This document shows positions 1 through 9,030 of a stretch of 64,000 nt of DNA, one piece after another. The notes beneath the pieces are model-generated. The model was given only the letters and a program-made list of their open reading frames with translations. It was not told the origin of the DNA and searched no databases. The translations under genes and the position numbers were made by a program. Source of the stretch: Carposina sasakii (Eukaryota; Arthropoda; Insecta; Lepidoptera; Carposinidae); NCBI GenBank assembly GCA_014607495.2, contig CP053150.1:13412495-13476494 (forward strand), written 5' to 3'. Position 1 is the stretch's first letter. The number at the start of each line of letters is the position of its first letter.

Positions 1-2257
1 AGTACAATTATTTATTACTCTCTCGTTATCTACTTTGCCTTTATTTGGAAACATTACGAGCTGTATTGTGATTACTGAAAACTCTGAATAAGTAAAGTAA
101 TTTTATCTGTGCTCACTTAAAGTTTGTTTGGAATGATGTCGTTAAATAGGCAATGACCAACCCTTTGGGAGATATACTAGATACTTTCCCTTCTAAGTAA
201 GAAAGTACTTACTAACTTGGTTACTTTAATAAAATTTATCTGTAATATAGATAATACAGATTTCGTATAATACGAAAGTGTAAGGACGCATTCTAGAGGA
301 AAATATATGAAACAATATTTAATATCTACTTATTTTTTTTAACACAATTCAAAAGAGATTTGTGCACTAATCTCAAAATAAATATACGTGGGAAAAATAA
401 TGTAACCTACATAGTAGCGATGCCTTGATGACGATACATTGATGACGACTTGGACCGTAAAACCAGTTATCTGTATAAAAACCATGAACCAATAACAAGA
501 GGTTTCTGTATAAAATCAATTCATGAATGGCGATCCCATCTAGACTTTTAACTTAAGCCCATTTCCATTCTAAAATAGAATTTTAATGAAAGTTGCTTCA
601 AATTTGTTAAATAGCTTGGAAAAATCTCTTATGTCCTGTCTGACTGAATATTCTATTCTATTCTTTACTGTACACAGACGTTTTATATAGAAAAAAAAAA
701 TACATTGACAATGTACAAAGGCGTGCAAGAATATAATATTTTTTGTGCCTGATATTTATTATAGGTAATTTACCATAATAATTAGTTTTTTGTAGAAAAA
801 TATATATTACATATATACATACACATAATCACGCCTTTATCCCTTACGGAGTAGGCAGAGCACCAAGGGTCGATAGAGCCACATGATGTCACTTCTGACC
901 AATTTTGAGGGTATAGTTGAGATATACAAGTTCGGTTAGTGGTGAAAGGTGGTCAGCCCATCGCATACAAAATATATTATAAACTTCAAAAAATCTAAAA
1001 AGTGATGTATATTATTATATATGCCTGTTGACGAATAACTCGAATAATCGATAAGTTCCTGTGTTATTAGGTTATTACGAGTATAGGAATTTCACATGCT
1101 ATTTCGAAAAGTAAACATATGATTTCGAATTTTGCCTATATACCTATATAACTATTTCGCTTAACATACCCCTTTTTTTCAACACTGCAGAATATGTAAT
1201 TAGGGTTCTGTACCTCAAATGGTAAAAATGGAACACTTATAGGATCACTTTGTTGTCTGTACGTCCGTCTGTCTGTCAAGACACTTTTTCTCTAAAATTA
1301 ATATCACATACGCAAGTCTACTGTCCCTAGAAGCTGTGAAAAAGTCAAACTTCTAAGCCAACGCTATTAAAAGACATCCGCAAATTTTCGACATTCGCAA
1401 GGTGAGTGAATTCCCGTGAACTCAGAATCGTGAAATTTGGTACAAAGCAACGTTATAAGCACAGATATAGGACAAAATTGCGAAAACTTTAAATTTTTAT
1501 AGTTACATCATATAATAAAACAGGTTTGTGCCATGCCAGTTTTTATTATTTAGGTTAGGTTTCACCGCTACAAAATACAGAAGAATTTAATTGCCACCAC
1601 CGTCCGTCGGGCCCAGATCAAATAAAACTAAAGTTTTAGAACAAGAATAAAGTTTTGAGCATTTCAGAAAATCTTTATTTAATAGAAACTTTTAAAGTAC
1701 CTAAGTGCGTAAGTAATTAGCTATATAATTAGAAGTCTTAAAGAGTCATCAAAATTAGTTATTTTATTTAAATTTTAGATTCAAACAGCTTAAAGCCTTC
1801 TAATTAGGAACTTTAAACAGATTTTGCATAAAACTTATCGAGTTAATCATGTATTTGGGTTTTACTGAATGTAAAATATCCAGTCAAGAGCATGTACCAA
1901 GAGGTACATAGTTCAAGCTTAAGATTTCATTTTTGAGTTTTTACTAACAAACCAAAGTAATTTAACTAGACACATTATGTTATCTAGCTTCTATTGCTTG
2001 TAAATTACTAAAATAAAAAAACAGTAGGCCCTAAATATATTGTTGTATTATTTCTTTTCCACGTAGCAATGCCTATATAAGGCGGGTAGCCCGGTAGTAC
2101 TAAAAAGTGCATACTTTCTAAAGTTTTGCTCATTTATAGTTGAATCAAAAAATATATAGGTAGGTCATTCATGAGTACGGTCCTTTTAATGAATATTAAT
2201 GTAATCGCTAGCACTAGTTCTATTGAGTTACCAACACTTTACATTTCGCTTCTAAAG
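1..2257. other. Host flank left of the Polinton, no gene seen
   Basis: AT-rich, stop-dense sequence in all frames with no credible exon. It holds three degraded repeats. A LINE-tail fragment at about 822-966 (minus) has relatives at 17247, 33004, 47009 and 60167. A decayed mariner-type MITE half lies at about 1092-1193, recognisable by CTTAACATACCCC near 1162. A stretch at 1199-1290 contains TGTCTGT repeats and resembles a repeat common in moths. Nothing else can be supported. Confidence 0.6.
822..966 (-). repeat. LINE 3'-tail fragment (RTE-like)
   Basis: Read on the minus strand, this matches the tails at 33004-33220 and 47009-47205: it covers the GGTCAGAAGTGG-type block and the TACCCCGTAAGGGATAAAGG-type block and ends in GTGATTATGTGTATG. 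The recurring (ATGT)n end is that of a target-primed non-LTR retrotransposon. The clade is an inference. Confidence 0.55.
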
Positions 2258-2263
2258 CTTTCC
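2258..2263. repeat. Target site duplication, left copy (CTTTCC)
   Basis: CTTTCC directly abuts the first base of the left TIR and recurs directly after the last base of the right TIR at 16054-16059. Six bases is the size expected for Polinton integration. The perfect match supports a single intact insertion and fixes both ends of the element. Confidence 0.93.
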
Positions 2264-2293
2264 AGTAGTAAGGAATAGCGGGAGCTGGACCAC

Positions 2294-2301
2294 TGACGTC
2301 A
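2294..2301. promoter_or_regulatory. CRE-like palindrome TGACGTCA near the TIR tip
   Basis: A perfect 8-bp TGACGTCA palindrome 31 bp from the element end, followed at 2310-2317 by a related TACGTCAT. Mirrored at 16016-16023 in the right arm. It matches the bZIP/CREB consensus, but a role in transcription, end recognition or replication is inference. Confidence 0.4.
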
Positions 2302-2381
2302 TGGTCTCCTACGTCATAAACTTGAAATTTGCTAACTTTGCAAAAAGGTCATCACATATGGCTCATTCACATATGAGATGT

Positions 2382-2487
2382 CATTAACTAATGAGGTATG
2401 TGTGGGTAACGCCCCTCATTAACTAAGACACGCCTCCATTAGCTAATGACGTCTCATTAACTAAAAGACACGCCCCCCATTAACTAA
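2382..2487. repeat. Subterminal CATTAACTAA array (5 copies), left
   Basis: CATTAACTAA occurs at 2382, 2417, 2455 and 2478, with the one-base variant CATTAGCTAA at 2437. Two copies of GACACGCC (2427, 2467) sit between them. Spacings are 35, 20, 18 and 23 bp. Just upstream are two CACATATG boxes (2353, 2368). The array is mirrored at 15830-15935. Such clustered short repeats near an element end are candidate binding sites for integrase, a replication protein or a transcription factor; which one is unknown. Confidence 0.7.
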
Positions 2488-2578
2488 TTATCAATATAAA
2501 TGGACCAATAGCAGAGCATGGAGTACTAATGACAAATCTGATTAAAGAATGCAACGCCCCGTACATTAGGCGTCTAAG

Positions 2579-2773
2579 ATGGCCGACTATATCACATGGT
2601 CAGCGCGTGATACCTCTGACGTTTACTCACTAATGACCATACGACAGCATACCTTTGTGACATCATCAATGATTGCTTCTCTATATTTTGTTAATGCAAG
2701 TGACTCTTTATATCCCTTTGTAGCATTACTATATCAGAAAAACGCTGTACGAATCACGATGGAATTTTGTTAG
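2579..2773 (+). CDS. Small hypothetical frame in left TIR (64 codons)
   Basis: An ATG in a favourable context (AAGATGG) opens 64 codons ending in TAG. The product would be slightly hydrophobic with no motif I recognise. There is no TATA box at a suitable distance and no splice signal joins it to the downstream gene. An identical copy lies at 15544-15738 in the other arm, but conservation between the arms is expected from TIR homogenisation and is not evidence for coding. It may be a chance frame. Confidence 0.2.
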   Translation: MADYITWSARDTSDVYSLMTIRQHTFVTSSMIASLYFVNASDSLYPFVALLYQKNAVRITMEFC

Positions 2774-2829
2774 GATAGAGAACATAATATTGGAGTACGG
2801 AATAGCATACTTATATGTATATTGCTTCT

Positions 2830-2960
2830 TGTAGCGCAGGTTGATGAAGTCGATGGCTGTATAGGAATCTTCATCTTCATTTTATAAAGCTACGTAGAAT
2901 ATGCAATGAAGGAATGACACAAGTATATTTTCTGTAGCCCATACGAATGAAGTCGATAGC
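2830..2960. repeat. Pair of 28-bp imperfect direct repeats in left TIR
   Basis: TGTAGCGCAGGTTGATGAAG at 2830 and TGTAGCCCATACGAATGAAG at 2933 are each followed by TCGATRGC. They share the 11-mer ATGAAGTCGAT and most of the flank. Mirrored in the right TIR at 15357-15487. They lie between the array at the tip and the promoter. Function unknown. Confidence 0.4.
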
Positions 2961-3144
2961 AACAGCTAGTTTATAATATTGACCAATGTACTCACAGCAT
3001 TCCTATCTACCCATTTACGAAAACCATCTTGTTTTTAATTGTATTTTTATTACTTTTGTCAGTAGGACAACATTCTTGAACCAATATTTCTACTTAGGTC
3101 ATTAAGATACCTACCATTATTTATTTTGTAATAAGCAAAATTGG

Positions 3145-3151
3145 TATAAAA
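3145..3151 (+). promoter_or_regulatory. TATA box of left TIR gene
   Basis: TATAAAA inside TTGGTATAAAATGC, about 108 bp upstream of the inferred ATG at 3253, leaving room for a start site around 3175-3180 and a 75-nt leader. Mirrored at 15166-15172 for the right copy. Called on motif and position only. Confidence 0.5.
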
Positions 3152-3206
3152 TGCATACATTTGACAGTTTCTATAGTTATAAGTGTTTGGTCTTCTCAAG
3201 ACATAA

Positions 3207-3231
3207 TAAGTACTACGTGCTCTTCGGTCCT
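3207..3231 (+). promoter_or_regulatory. 25-bp shared leader element, copy 1
   Basis: TAAGTACTACGTGCTCTTCG plus GTCCT. It matches 23 of 25 positions at 14273-14297 next to the polB start and, through the TIR, recurs on the minus strand at 15086-15110. Here it lies inside the predicted 5' leader in the sense direction; at polB it lies in the antisense direction. Possible shared transcription or replication element. Confidence 0.55.
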
Positions 3232-3252
3232 CGCTGTTTTTACCCCACGAAA

Positions 3253-3865
3253 ATGGATGTAAGTATTTATTTTATTCCTAACTTTGTACTTTTTTATGAG
3301 ATACAACTATGTATGTGCTCCGATTAAATGTAACTAAATCTTTATTTCTGTCTATTCATAACAGTTAAAATATATTTATTTTTTATTGTTATAGCTTGCC
3401 TGTTGTATGAAGAAAGATGTAGATATAACCGAAGAAAATACCTACAAACAGTATTATTTCAATTACTCTGACGACGAAAACGAACTTACTCCACCATACT
3501 CAATGAAAAGACCGTGCAACCAGTCTCTCGACGAATTTTTTGAAGAACCAAAAAAGAAGAAGTCTAAACTAAATTCGTCCACCGTAGGGCGAGCAACCAA
3601 AGACGGAGGTATGTCTTATATATCGTCAAATAAGGACGATAAGACAGCAGCAACGCATTTTATTAAAATAGAAGTATATGAACTGAAAAAATTGGAGGAC
3701 ATCGATCCCAGCGAACACTGGAAACATGCTGATGTACGCATAAAGTATTATGCAAGCGGAAATGATGAACACCATCGACGAACTCGGGGTCTCATTTATA
3801 ATATAACGAAGGAGCTATCGAAGAGTCCGGATTCAAAAAAATTTACATTTCCACATCCAAAATGA
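3253..3865 (+). CDS. Left TIR gene, spliced, unknown protein (158 aa)
   Basis: Exon 1 is only ATG GAT (3253-3258), followed by a strong donor (GTAAGT at 3259). The intron ends in TTATTGTTATAG at 3394, and exon 2 (3395-3865) continues in the same frame, adding six residues before an internal ATG at 3407. A TATA box lies about 105 bp upstream. The protein is hydrophilic, with an acidic and aromatic start, a lysine cluster (PKKKKSK, about residues 54-60) that could be a nuclear localisation signal, and a lysine-rich C-terminal half. I recognise no domain. An identical copy lies in the right TIR, so the element carries two doses. If the intron is not used, translation could start at 3407 (152 aa). 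A DNA-binding or regulatory role is only a guess. Confidence 0.7.
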
Positions 3866-3924
3866 ATCAGTCTACATGAACACATCATCAAGTATAAGTC
3901 AAGAATAAGTGTGTTGCTAATGAT

Positions 3925-4077
3925 TTGTTATACTCATACATATTGTTTCTCTTATTACTTTTATCATAATGTGTAGTAGGTATTTAGGGTATTGATAATA
4001 AAAATCATTTTTACAAAATAAAACATATTTTTATTTATTATAATAGGTACCTTAACCTAGTTACATATTACAAAAAG
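3925..4077. terminator. Convergent polyadenylation region
   Basis: Between the left TIR gene (plus) and the protease gene (minus). AATAAA for the plus strand lies at 4017-4022, and minus-strand AATAAA copies lie at 4030-4039, in an A/T-only stretch. The plus-strand signal lies outside the TIR, so the right-hand copy of the TIR gene does not have it. Confidence 0.55.
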
Positions 4078-4515
4078 TCATAAAAACGATGTAAACATTT
4101 GATATAACAAAAAGTCATTATTGATAGTGTCATTAGTAAACATTCCAACAAAATTTCTTAAGCTCATACCTCTATACTTAAAATATAAATACATTATACA
4201 ATATTCACCACACAGTGATGAAAAGATATTTTGAATAATTTTATTATTATATATCCACATATTAGCATTTCTTTTTAAAAATGATAAATGATATCCAGTC
4301 GGCTTGCGACCAAAAGAATCAAAGTATTCACCAATACCACTCTTATTAACATAAATTGCTACCCAATGAGATCCAATTTTTGTATCCGGATCTAAATTAG
4401 TAATTAGGTAAATTGGCGCAGCAATGTGCATTGGAATGCGATTAGCAGCAAACACGTTTTGTTCTAGAGAATGATTTATTTTTTTCAAACATTTTTTTAT
4501 TTCTAAAGTATTCAT
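4078..4515 (-). CDS. PRO: Adenain-like cysteine protease (PRO)
   Basis: 145 residues. The adenovirus-protease pattern is visible: SHWVAIYV with the histidine at 50, YFDSFG with the acidic residue at 66, the oxyanion glutamine at 95, and CGEYC with the nucleophile cysteine at 102. The Q-to-C distance of seven matches the family. In adenoviruses and Polintons this enzyme cleaves capsid precursors during maturation; likely substrates here are the pVI-like and other capsid proteins. It is the last gene of the minus-strand cluster, 84 bp beyond the major capsid gene, and is followed by minus-strand polyA signals. The start is the first ATG. Shorter than adenovirus adenain, as is usual for Polinton copies. 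All key residues present. Confidence 0.9.
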   Translation of the reverse strand: MNTLEIKKCLKKINHSLEQNVFAANRIPMHIAAPIYLITNLDPDTKIGSHWVAIYVNKSGIGEYFDSFGRKPTGYHLSFLKRNANMWIYNNKIIQNIFSSLCGEYCIMYLYFKYRGMSLRNFVGMFTNDTINNDFLLYQMFTSFL

Positions 4516-4599
4516 GATTTCGCCGTAGACATGTGTATTTTCTTACATTTACAGGTATTATAAGAATAGTAAAACATACATTCAGTTTTATAAAGTAAT

Positions 4600-5913
4600 T
4601 TAGCTACTGTAATCTACATTAACATTTCTATTTTTATCTATTTCTATTACATTATCAAATTCAGCATACACAATACAGTTAATTGTTTGTGTCAATGGAG
4701 TTTCGAATCTCACTTCTAACCTTACACAACCATGTCTAATAAGATTCCAATGTGCTGTTGAATTAGCTGATAAGTCTGGTGTCAAGTCAAAAGCTAGTAA
4801 ACAATAACCTTTGGGATATCGATCTCTAGATATACCGTTCCCGTTATTTAAGAAATGAATACCAGTTCCTGAGAAAAGAGTATGATATGCAGAAGTATAT
4901 AGATTGTTACTGAAAACAGGTTGTAAAGCTTTAGAAGGGATTTGCATTCCATCGATATACAAGCTGAACGTGTTTATTCCATAGTTTTCAAAATCGTAAG
5001 GGTTTTTGGAAAAACTACCATTAAAAGCAGTATTATCAACAAATCCTATTATACATCTTTTTGGTACTTGACCAAGAAATACATTATCTAAAGTATTACC
5101 CTGTACACCTGAAGGTATAGTCAAAACTTTTACTTCAGCTCGTGTTATTGGGTACTTAGCAGTGGTTGATGATAAAACTTTTTGATGTGCAAGAAGTACT
5201 GATGGATTAATTCGGGCTTTACGGATCATAAGAGTAGCATCAATGATAGTGACTTTTAGCTTAACATCACTAGGTTGACACAGAAGATTAAAGGCATCTC
5301 TGGAGCGAACTAATTTTACACCCATCTCTACACCATTAATTAAAAATTTTTCTTGATTAAATATATCACCATGTAAGTGACCCATCATTTCTACCTCTTT
5401 ACTATCTTTTATAAACTTTTGTCTTTCGATAAAACCTTTGTTTCCATCATCAGTAGCATTCATTTTCCCAGCAGTATCTTCATACCATAAACCACAAGTT
5501 AGATGAGATTGTTTTGCTGGTGGAGAGTAATTTAATAAAGTCTCTATATATGATCGGTATCCATAGGTATTGTTAGGGGGAGATATAAGTTTTTGATTTA
5601 AATATACATCAAGTTGACTAAAAAGTGAATGCAGCCAATTATTCACCGGAGCTACATTAGTATTTGGTGCTAGAGGTGTTAGATCCTGGTTTACCACCTT
5701 TACTTTGACATGGATTAAAGTATGAGATAGATCAATATAGTCATCACCAGTTCCAGGTATTTGAAACTCAATGGGACCATCATCATTTAAAGACGAAATC
5801 GGTTTGTAATGAATCCACTGACCACTTTCAATACTAGTTTGAGTAGCTGGTAGTGCAAATAGATCTAATTCAGACTTAACGCATTCACATGAATTATTAT
5901 GTAAAAATGACAT
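4600..5913 (-). CDS. MCP: Major capsid protein, double jelly-roll (hexon-like)
   Basis: 437 residues. Conserved Polinton/adintovirus hexon features are visible: DLFALPATQTSIE at 17-29, an IPGTGDDYIDL block at 52-62, and NNWLHSLFSQLDVYLN at 91-106, followed by long beta-rich stretches. It forms the trimeric capsomers of the predicted icosahedral shell. I start it at the ATG at 5913, one base after the stop of the pVI-like gene; the frame extends five codons further to 5928 but has no ATG there. The usual Polinton length range fits. No frame breaks. It lies between the pVI-like and protease genes, the typical morphogenesis block. Confidence 0.93.
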   Translation of the reverse strand: MSFLHNNSCECVKSELDLFALPATQTSIESGQWIHYKPISSLNDDGPIEFQIPGTGDDYIDLSHTLIHVKVKVVNQDLTPLAPNTNVAPVNNWLHSLFSQLDVYLNQKLISPPNNTYGYRSYIETLLNYSPPAKQSHLTCGLWYEDTAGKMNATDDGNKGFIERQKFIKDSKEVEMMGHLHGDIFNQEKFLINGVEMGVKLVRSRDAFNLLCQPSDVKLKVTIIDATLMIRKARINPSVLLAHQKVLSSTTAKYPITRAEVKVLTIPSGVQGNTLDNVFLGQVPKRCIIGFVDNTAFNGSFSKNPYDFENYGINTFSLYIDGMQIPSKALQPVFSNNLYTSAYHTLFSGTGIHFLNNGNGISRDRYPKGYCLLAFDLTPDLSANSTAHWNLIRHGCVRLEVRFETPLTQTINCIVYAEFDNVIEIDKNRNVNVDYSS

Positions 5914-5914
5914 T

Positions 5915-6373
5915 TTATAAATCACCAAATATATCTTTATGATTTATATTTTTCTTTTTAGCTTTTTGCACTGTTCTCTGCTTTACAATTGGTGAGTAAC
6001 TGAGGTTACCAACACGATGTTTTTTATTTTTATATCCCGAACCCATCATTGCTCGCTCAATCTTTTCATCAGCTTTTCTTTTCAAGGTAGTCGTTGCATC
6101 TCTAAATCTGCTTTGAACCGAATCGTTCATGGGTTTTGCACTAACCATATCTGATAAAATCCCTACTCCAGCATTTAGCGCCTCTTTTCCGACAGCCTTT
6201 GCGCCACTTGTTAGTAAAGGTAAAACTGATCGAAATAAACCACCTAAAAAACTTCCAATTCCATGTCCTTGCTGGTAAGGTGCTCCTTTATAAATGATAC
6301 CCATACCAGATCCCGCTTGATGTGTATAGTAGTTTTCATATGGACAAATATTATAATCGTATTTAGGATACAT
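5915..6373 (-). CDS. pVI-like minor capsid/membrane-active protein
   Basis: 152 residues. A tyrosine-rich start is followed by a glycine/hydrophobic segment, GHGIGSFLGGLFRSVLPLL (36-54), then GAKAVGKEALNAG (57-69), a combination seen in Polinton and adintovirus proteins encoded next to the hexon and compared with adenovirus pVI. The amphipathic stretch could act on membranes during entry. The C-terminal half is strongly basic, suitable for DNA or capsid contacts and probably a protease substrate. Its stop is one base before the major capsid ATG and it begins 8 bp after the penton stop, so the three are likely co-expressed. The pVI relation rests on pattern and position. Confidence 0.75.
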   Translation of the reverse strand: MYPKYDYNICPYENYYTHQAGSGMGIIYKGAPYQQGHGIGSFLGGLFRSVLPLLTSGAKAVGKEALNAGVGILSDMVSAKPMNDSVQSRFRDATTTLKRKADEKIERAMMGSGYKNKKHRVGNLSYSPIVKQRTVQKAKKKNINHKDIFGDL

Positions 6374-6381
6374 TTTTATAT

Positions 6382-7143
6382 TTATCTACGTTTAAAATGT
6401 AGTTTAACACAGGTTGTTCCGAATTGGAATGGAATGTTTTCACCAGTGCTTGTTCTTATATCGATTTCTATTGTGTCAAACTCTCTCCGCATAACTGGCA
6501 CATAGTGTGGTGGAGAAAAAACATGCATCTTATTCGATCCATAAATATATTTGGCAGGATCTAGTGATATATTTCTCAGTAATGGACACATGACATCACC
6601 TACTATTTGTGGTTCTATTATGTCACAGTAGACATATAACTGTGATGTTAATCCCAAATACAAGTTAGCAGGGAATTTTCCTGTTCTTTTTGAAGCAATG
6701 TTAGTATATGGATCAAATCCAAGTTGAAGACTTAATATGGGTGAGAATTCTAATGAAACTAATTGGTTATTATCTTGAGTTAGAGTAACATATTTGGATA
6801 GTTTATCATATCGCAATTTGAACGTTTCTTTTGCATTTAATACAGTCAATACATCATTAATATTTTCATAACTGGAGGCGGGTATGTGACTCTTGTAAGT
6901 TACCAGAGACGGTGATAACTCATTTGGAACTGTCATTCTTTTTTTAATATACATTATATTTTGATTTTCTTGAACAGTAAACATAGTACAAGGATATTGA
7001 AATTCTACTAGTCCAACTGACCATTCTCCTTCTAATTTAATGGGTTTAGGCAGTTTAGTTGAAAAATTTGCAGTTTTATTATGCGGAAAGTATTTCATTG
7101 AACTGTTGCTAGGTAAAGTTAAATAAAAACTATCATTAGTCAT
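6382..7143 (-). CDS. Minor capsid protein (penton-like, single jelly-roll)
   Basis: 253 residues. The conserved opening FYLTLPSNSSMKYFP (6-20), a TKLPKPI block (29-35) and WSVGLVEFQYP (41-51) are typical of the Polinton penton protein that fills capsid vertices. The rest is beta-rich, ending in a short basic tail. The ATG lies inside the end of the integrase frame (8-nt overlap), so it is probably translated from a polycistronic RNA or from its own transcript starting within the integrase gene. No breaks. Confidence 0.88.
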   Translation of the reverse strand: MTNDSFYLTLPSNSSMKYFPHNKTANFSTKLPKPIKLEGEWSVGLVEFQYPCTMFTVQENQNIMYIKKRMTVPNELSPSLVTYKSHIPASSYENINDVLTVLNAKETFKLRYDKLSKYVTLTQDNNQLVSLEFSPILSLQLGFDPYTNIASKRTGKFPANLYLGLTSQLYVYCDIIEPQIVGDVMCPLLRNISLDPAKYIYGSNKMHVFSPPHYVPVMRREFDTIEIDIRTSTGENIPFQFGTTCVKLHFKRR

Positions 7144-8230
7144 GTTTGTTTTTTAAGCTAGAAGCTAAAATCCAACTATTAAACTTATTTGGATAACCTT
7201 TCCACTTCACATACAATTCAGTTCTGCGACCAGAGTAACGAGTACGTAGTATTTTATCAATTTTAAATTCCGTAGTGGGGTCATAATTAACTTTTTGTAA
7301 TTCTTTTTCATAGAAAGTTCCAGTTATATTTTCATGCTGTAAATCTTTTAATGTGTAAACTACCCAAGGAGATCTGTATACAACTGAAGTTATGATAAAT
7401 ATTTCATCACTCCAATTGGTTTCATAACCTTTTTGAAAAATGTGTTTATGTTTAGTTATTCTTACATAATCACCAACCTTAAATTTAGGTTCATTCGTAA
7501 TGTTGGATGACTCACTTTGCTTTTTTCCATATAAATTTTGCCAAACTGTCATAATATTATTAGAATTAACATCACATGGTCTCATTTTGATACTTCTATG
7601 AAAACTATGATTATACGAATGAAGCAAATCCTGCAAAATATCAATATATCGATAGGTATTGTTATGAGTAAAGTAGCGCCACATTTTCATTTTGAGCGTC
7701 CTTTGAAATCTCTCTACTATACTTGCTTTAATGTCAGGGTTATTGGTTGTGTAGTAATTAATGTTATAGCTCTTTAAGAAACTGTTTACATCTTTAGATA
7801 TAAATTCAGTACCCTTATCTGATTGTAAATGTCTAGGAGTTGCTTTGGCTTCAAGAAAAATATCAGTGAAACATTTTTTTATAGTAGTGGAATTTTTTTG
7901 AGGGATAGCTCGAGCAAATGCATATTTACTAAAAACATCAATTACACATAAAATATATTTATTACCATCATTATATTCGCTATATGTTCTTAAATCACTT
8001 AGATCAGCTTGCCAGAGTTCATTAAGATTAGACAATATGTATTTGTTTCTAGGAAAACGACGTTGGACAGGTTTATGTAAAGTGTACGTTTCTTGAGACT
8101 CCAACCATTTTTTTGTTTCCTTTCTAGTGAGTTTAGTTTTCATAGCTTCTGCTAGTTTATTCAAACTACTATAACCAGCAGGATTGGATACATCGTAGTA
8201 AATGTTATGAATTTCTAATAAGGGGTCCAT
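7136..8230 (-). CDS. INT: RVE-family integrase with C-terminal chromodomain
   Basis: 364 residues from the ATG at 8230; the frame runs three codons further up, but only to a TTG. The catalytic acidic triad is visible: WQADL (D76), LQSDKGTEF (D138) and VERFQR (E173), with 34 residues between the last two, as in retroviral-type integrases. A basic SH3-like region (about 245-300) is followed by a chromodomain (about 322-360, VKWKGYPNKFNSW). It should cut and join the element ends and make the 6-bp target duplication; the chromodomain may direct insertion to marked chromatin. It overlaps the upstream gene by 16 nt and the penton gene by 8 nt. Intact. Confidence 0.95.
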   Translation of the reverse strand: MDPLLEIHNIYYDVSNPAGYSSLNKLAEAMKTKLTRKETKKWLESQETYTLHKPVQRRFPRNKYILSNLNELWQADLSDLRTYSEYNDGNKYILCVIDVFSKYAFARAIPQKNSTTIKKCFTDIFLEAKATPRHLQSDKGTEFISKDVNSFLKSYNINYYTTNNPDIKASIVERFQRTLKMKMWRYFTHNNTYRYIDILQDLLHSYNHSFHRSIKMRPCDVNSNNIMTVWQNLYGKKQSESSNITNEPKFKVGDYVRITKHKHIFQKGYETNWSDEIFIITSVVYRSPWVVYTLKDLQHENITGTFYEKELQKVNYDPTTEFKIDKILRTRYSGRRTELYVKWKGYPNKFNSWILASSLKNKHD

Positions 8231-9021
8231 TTCTTCCAATCGATTTTCCTTTTTACTTTTTGTTTACCGATCGTATCACTATCGCTTGAATGCGAATTGG
8301 TATTTTTTGGTGTAAAGTTTAACTCTTCATTCATTGGAGTTACAGTTTTGAAGCTATTTTCATAATCTGGAGTTTTAGACATTACATTTATAAATGTCGC
8401 TCTTCTTGGATTACCTATGTAACTCAGGGGTACTCCTAACTCTTTTAATGCTTTAGCGAACTCGGTCCAACCACGGGGTGAACTATGTTTAAGTGGTCTC
8501 ATGACATCGTTAAACAAGTCGACAATATTACTTTTATGAACTTCTTTATTATTAATAAAAACTGTACCTTGATGATCCCAGCGTAGTTTTTCTTTATTTT
8601 TCAAAAGTATGTCTAATAAAAGTTCACCCTTCTGTCTATATGATTTTGGTATAAATTGAAGCAATTGTGATTTAACGTAATATTCACCTACACCCGTACT
8701 GTCTTCCTTGGTTAAAGTCTGTTTGACATCTGAGGTTGGTTCTAACTTTACATGTTCTTTTCTTTCGTTTTCGGGTTCATCGTAGGACACTATAGGTATC
8801 TCTAATGGTTTTCGATCCTTTCCGATAAAATACAAATATCTTTGTAGAGATTGTAAATAAAGTGACCACTTTTCTCTATCTTCCAATTTTGTATTTAAAA
8901 CTTTTTGCATCTCTTCGTCAAGGTGTGATAAATTATTATTAGCATTACTATTATTGTTACCATTTTTTAGTTTCTCTATTACTTCTGGTTCTATTAATAT
9001 CATTTTCTTTGCATTTTCCAT
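8215..9021 (-). CDS. Conserved Polinton protein of unknown role
   Basis: 268 residues. The KKMILIEPEVIEKL opening (5-18) matches the 'KMVLV' start of a protein family routinely encoded beside the integrase in animal Polintons. A low-complexity Asn stretch (22-30) and an acidic linker lead to a compact domain at about 118-212 (LLLDILLKNKEKLRWD, NIVDLFNDVM, GNPRR) that also recurs in the family. The tail is Ser/Lys-rich. Function is not established; a role in DNA binding or capsid assembly is conjecture. Its last 16 nt overlap the integrase start. It begins 9 bp after the stop of the small upstream gene. Confidence 0.75.
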   Translation of the reverse strand: MENAKKMILIEPEVIEKLKNGNNNSNANNNLSHLDEEMQKVLNTKLEDREKWSLYLQSLQRYLYFIGKDRKPLEIPIVSYDEPENERKEHVKLEPTSDVKQTLTKEDSTGVGEYYVKSQLLQFIPKSYRQKGELLLDILLKNKEKLRWDHQGTVFINNKEVHKSNIVDLFNDVMRPLKHSSPRGWTEFAKALKELGVPLSYIGNPRRATFINVMSKTPDYENSFKTVTPMNEELNFTPKNTNSHSSDSDTIGKQKVKRKIDWKKWTPY

Positions 9022-9030
9022 TATTTAAAA

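Larger units (their letters stand above)
2264..3924 (+). repeat. Left terminal inverted repeat (1,661 bp)
   Basis: Mirror of 14393-16053. Every feature pair checked sums to the same coordinate total (18317), so there are no indels between the arms. The match ends after GTGTTGCTAATGAT, where the left arm continues with TTG and the right (complemented) with GTA. It contains CRE-like TGACGTCA near the tip, a CATTAACTAA array, a short open frame, a TATA-led promoter and a complete spliced gene. Confidence 0.95.

Noticed and set aside
6263..6505. 80-codon plus frame inside the capsid cluster
   Set aside because: Antisense shadow of the pVI-like and penton genes.
7538..7777. 79-codon plus frame
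   Set aside because: Antisense shadow of the integrase.
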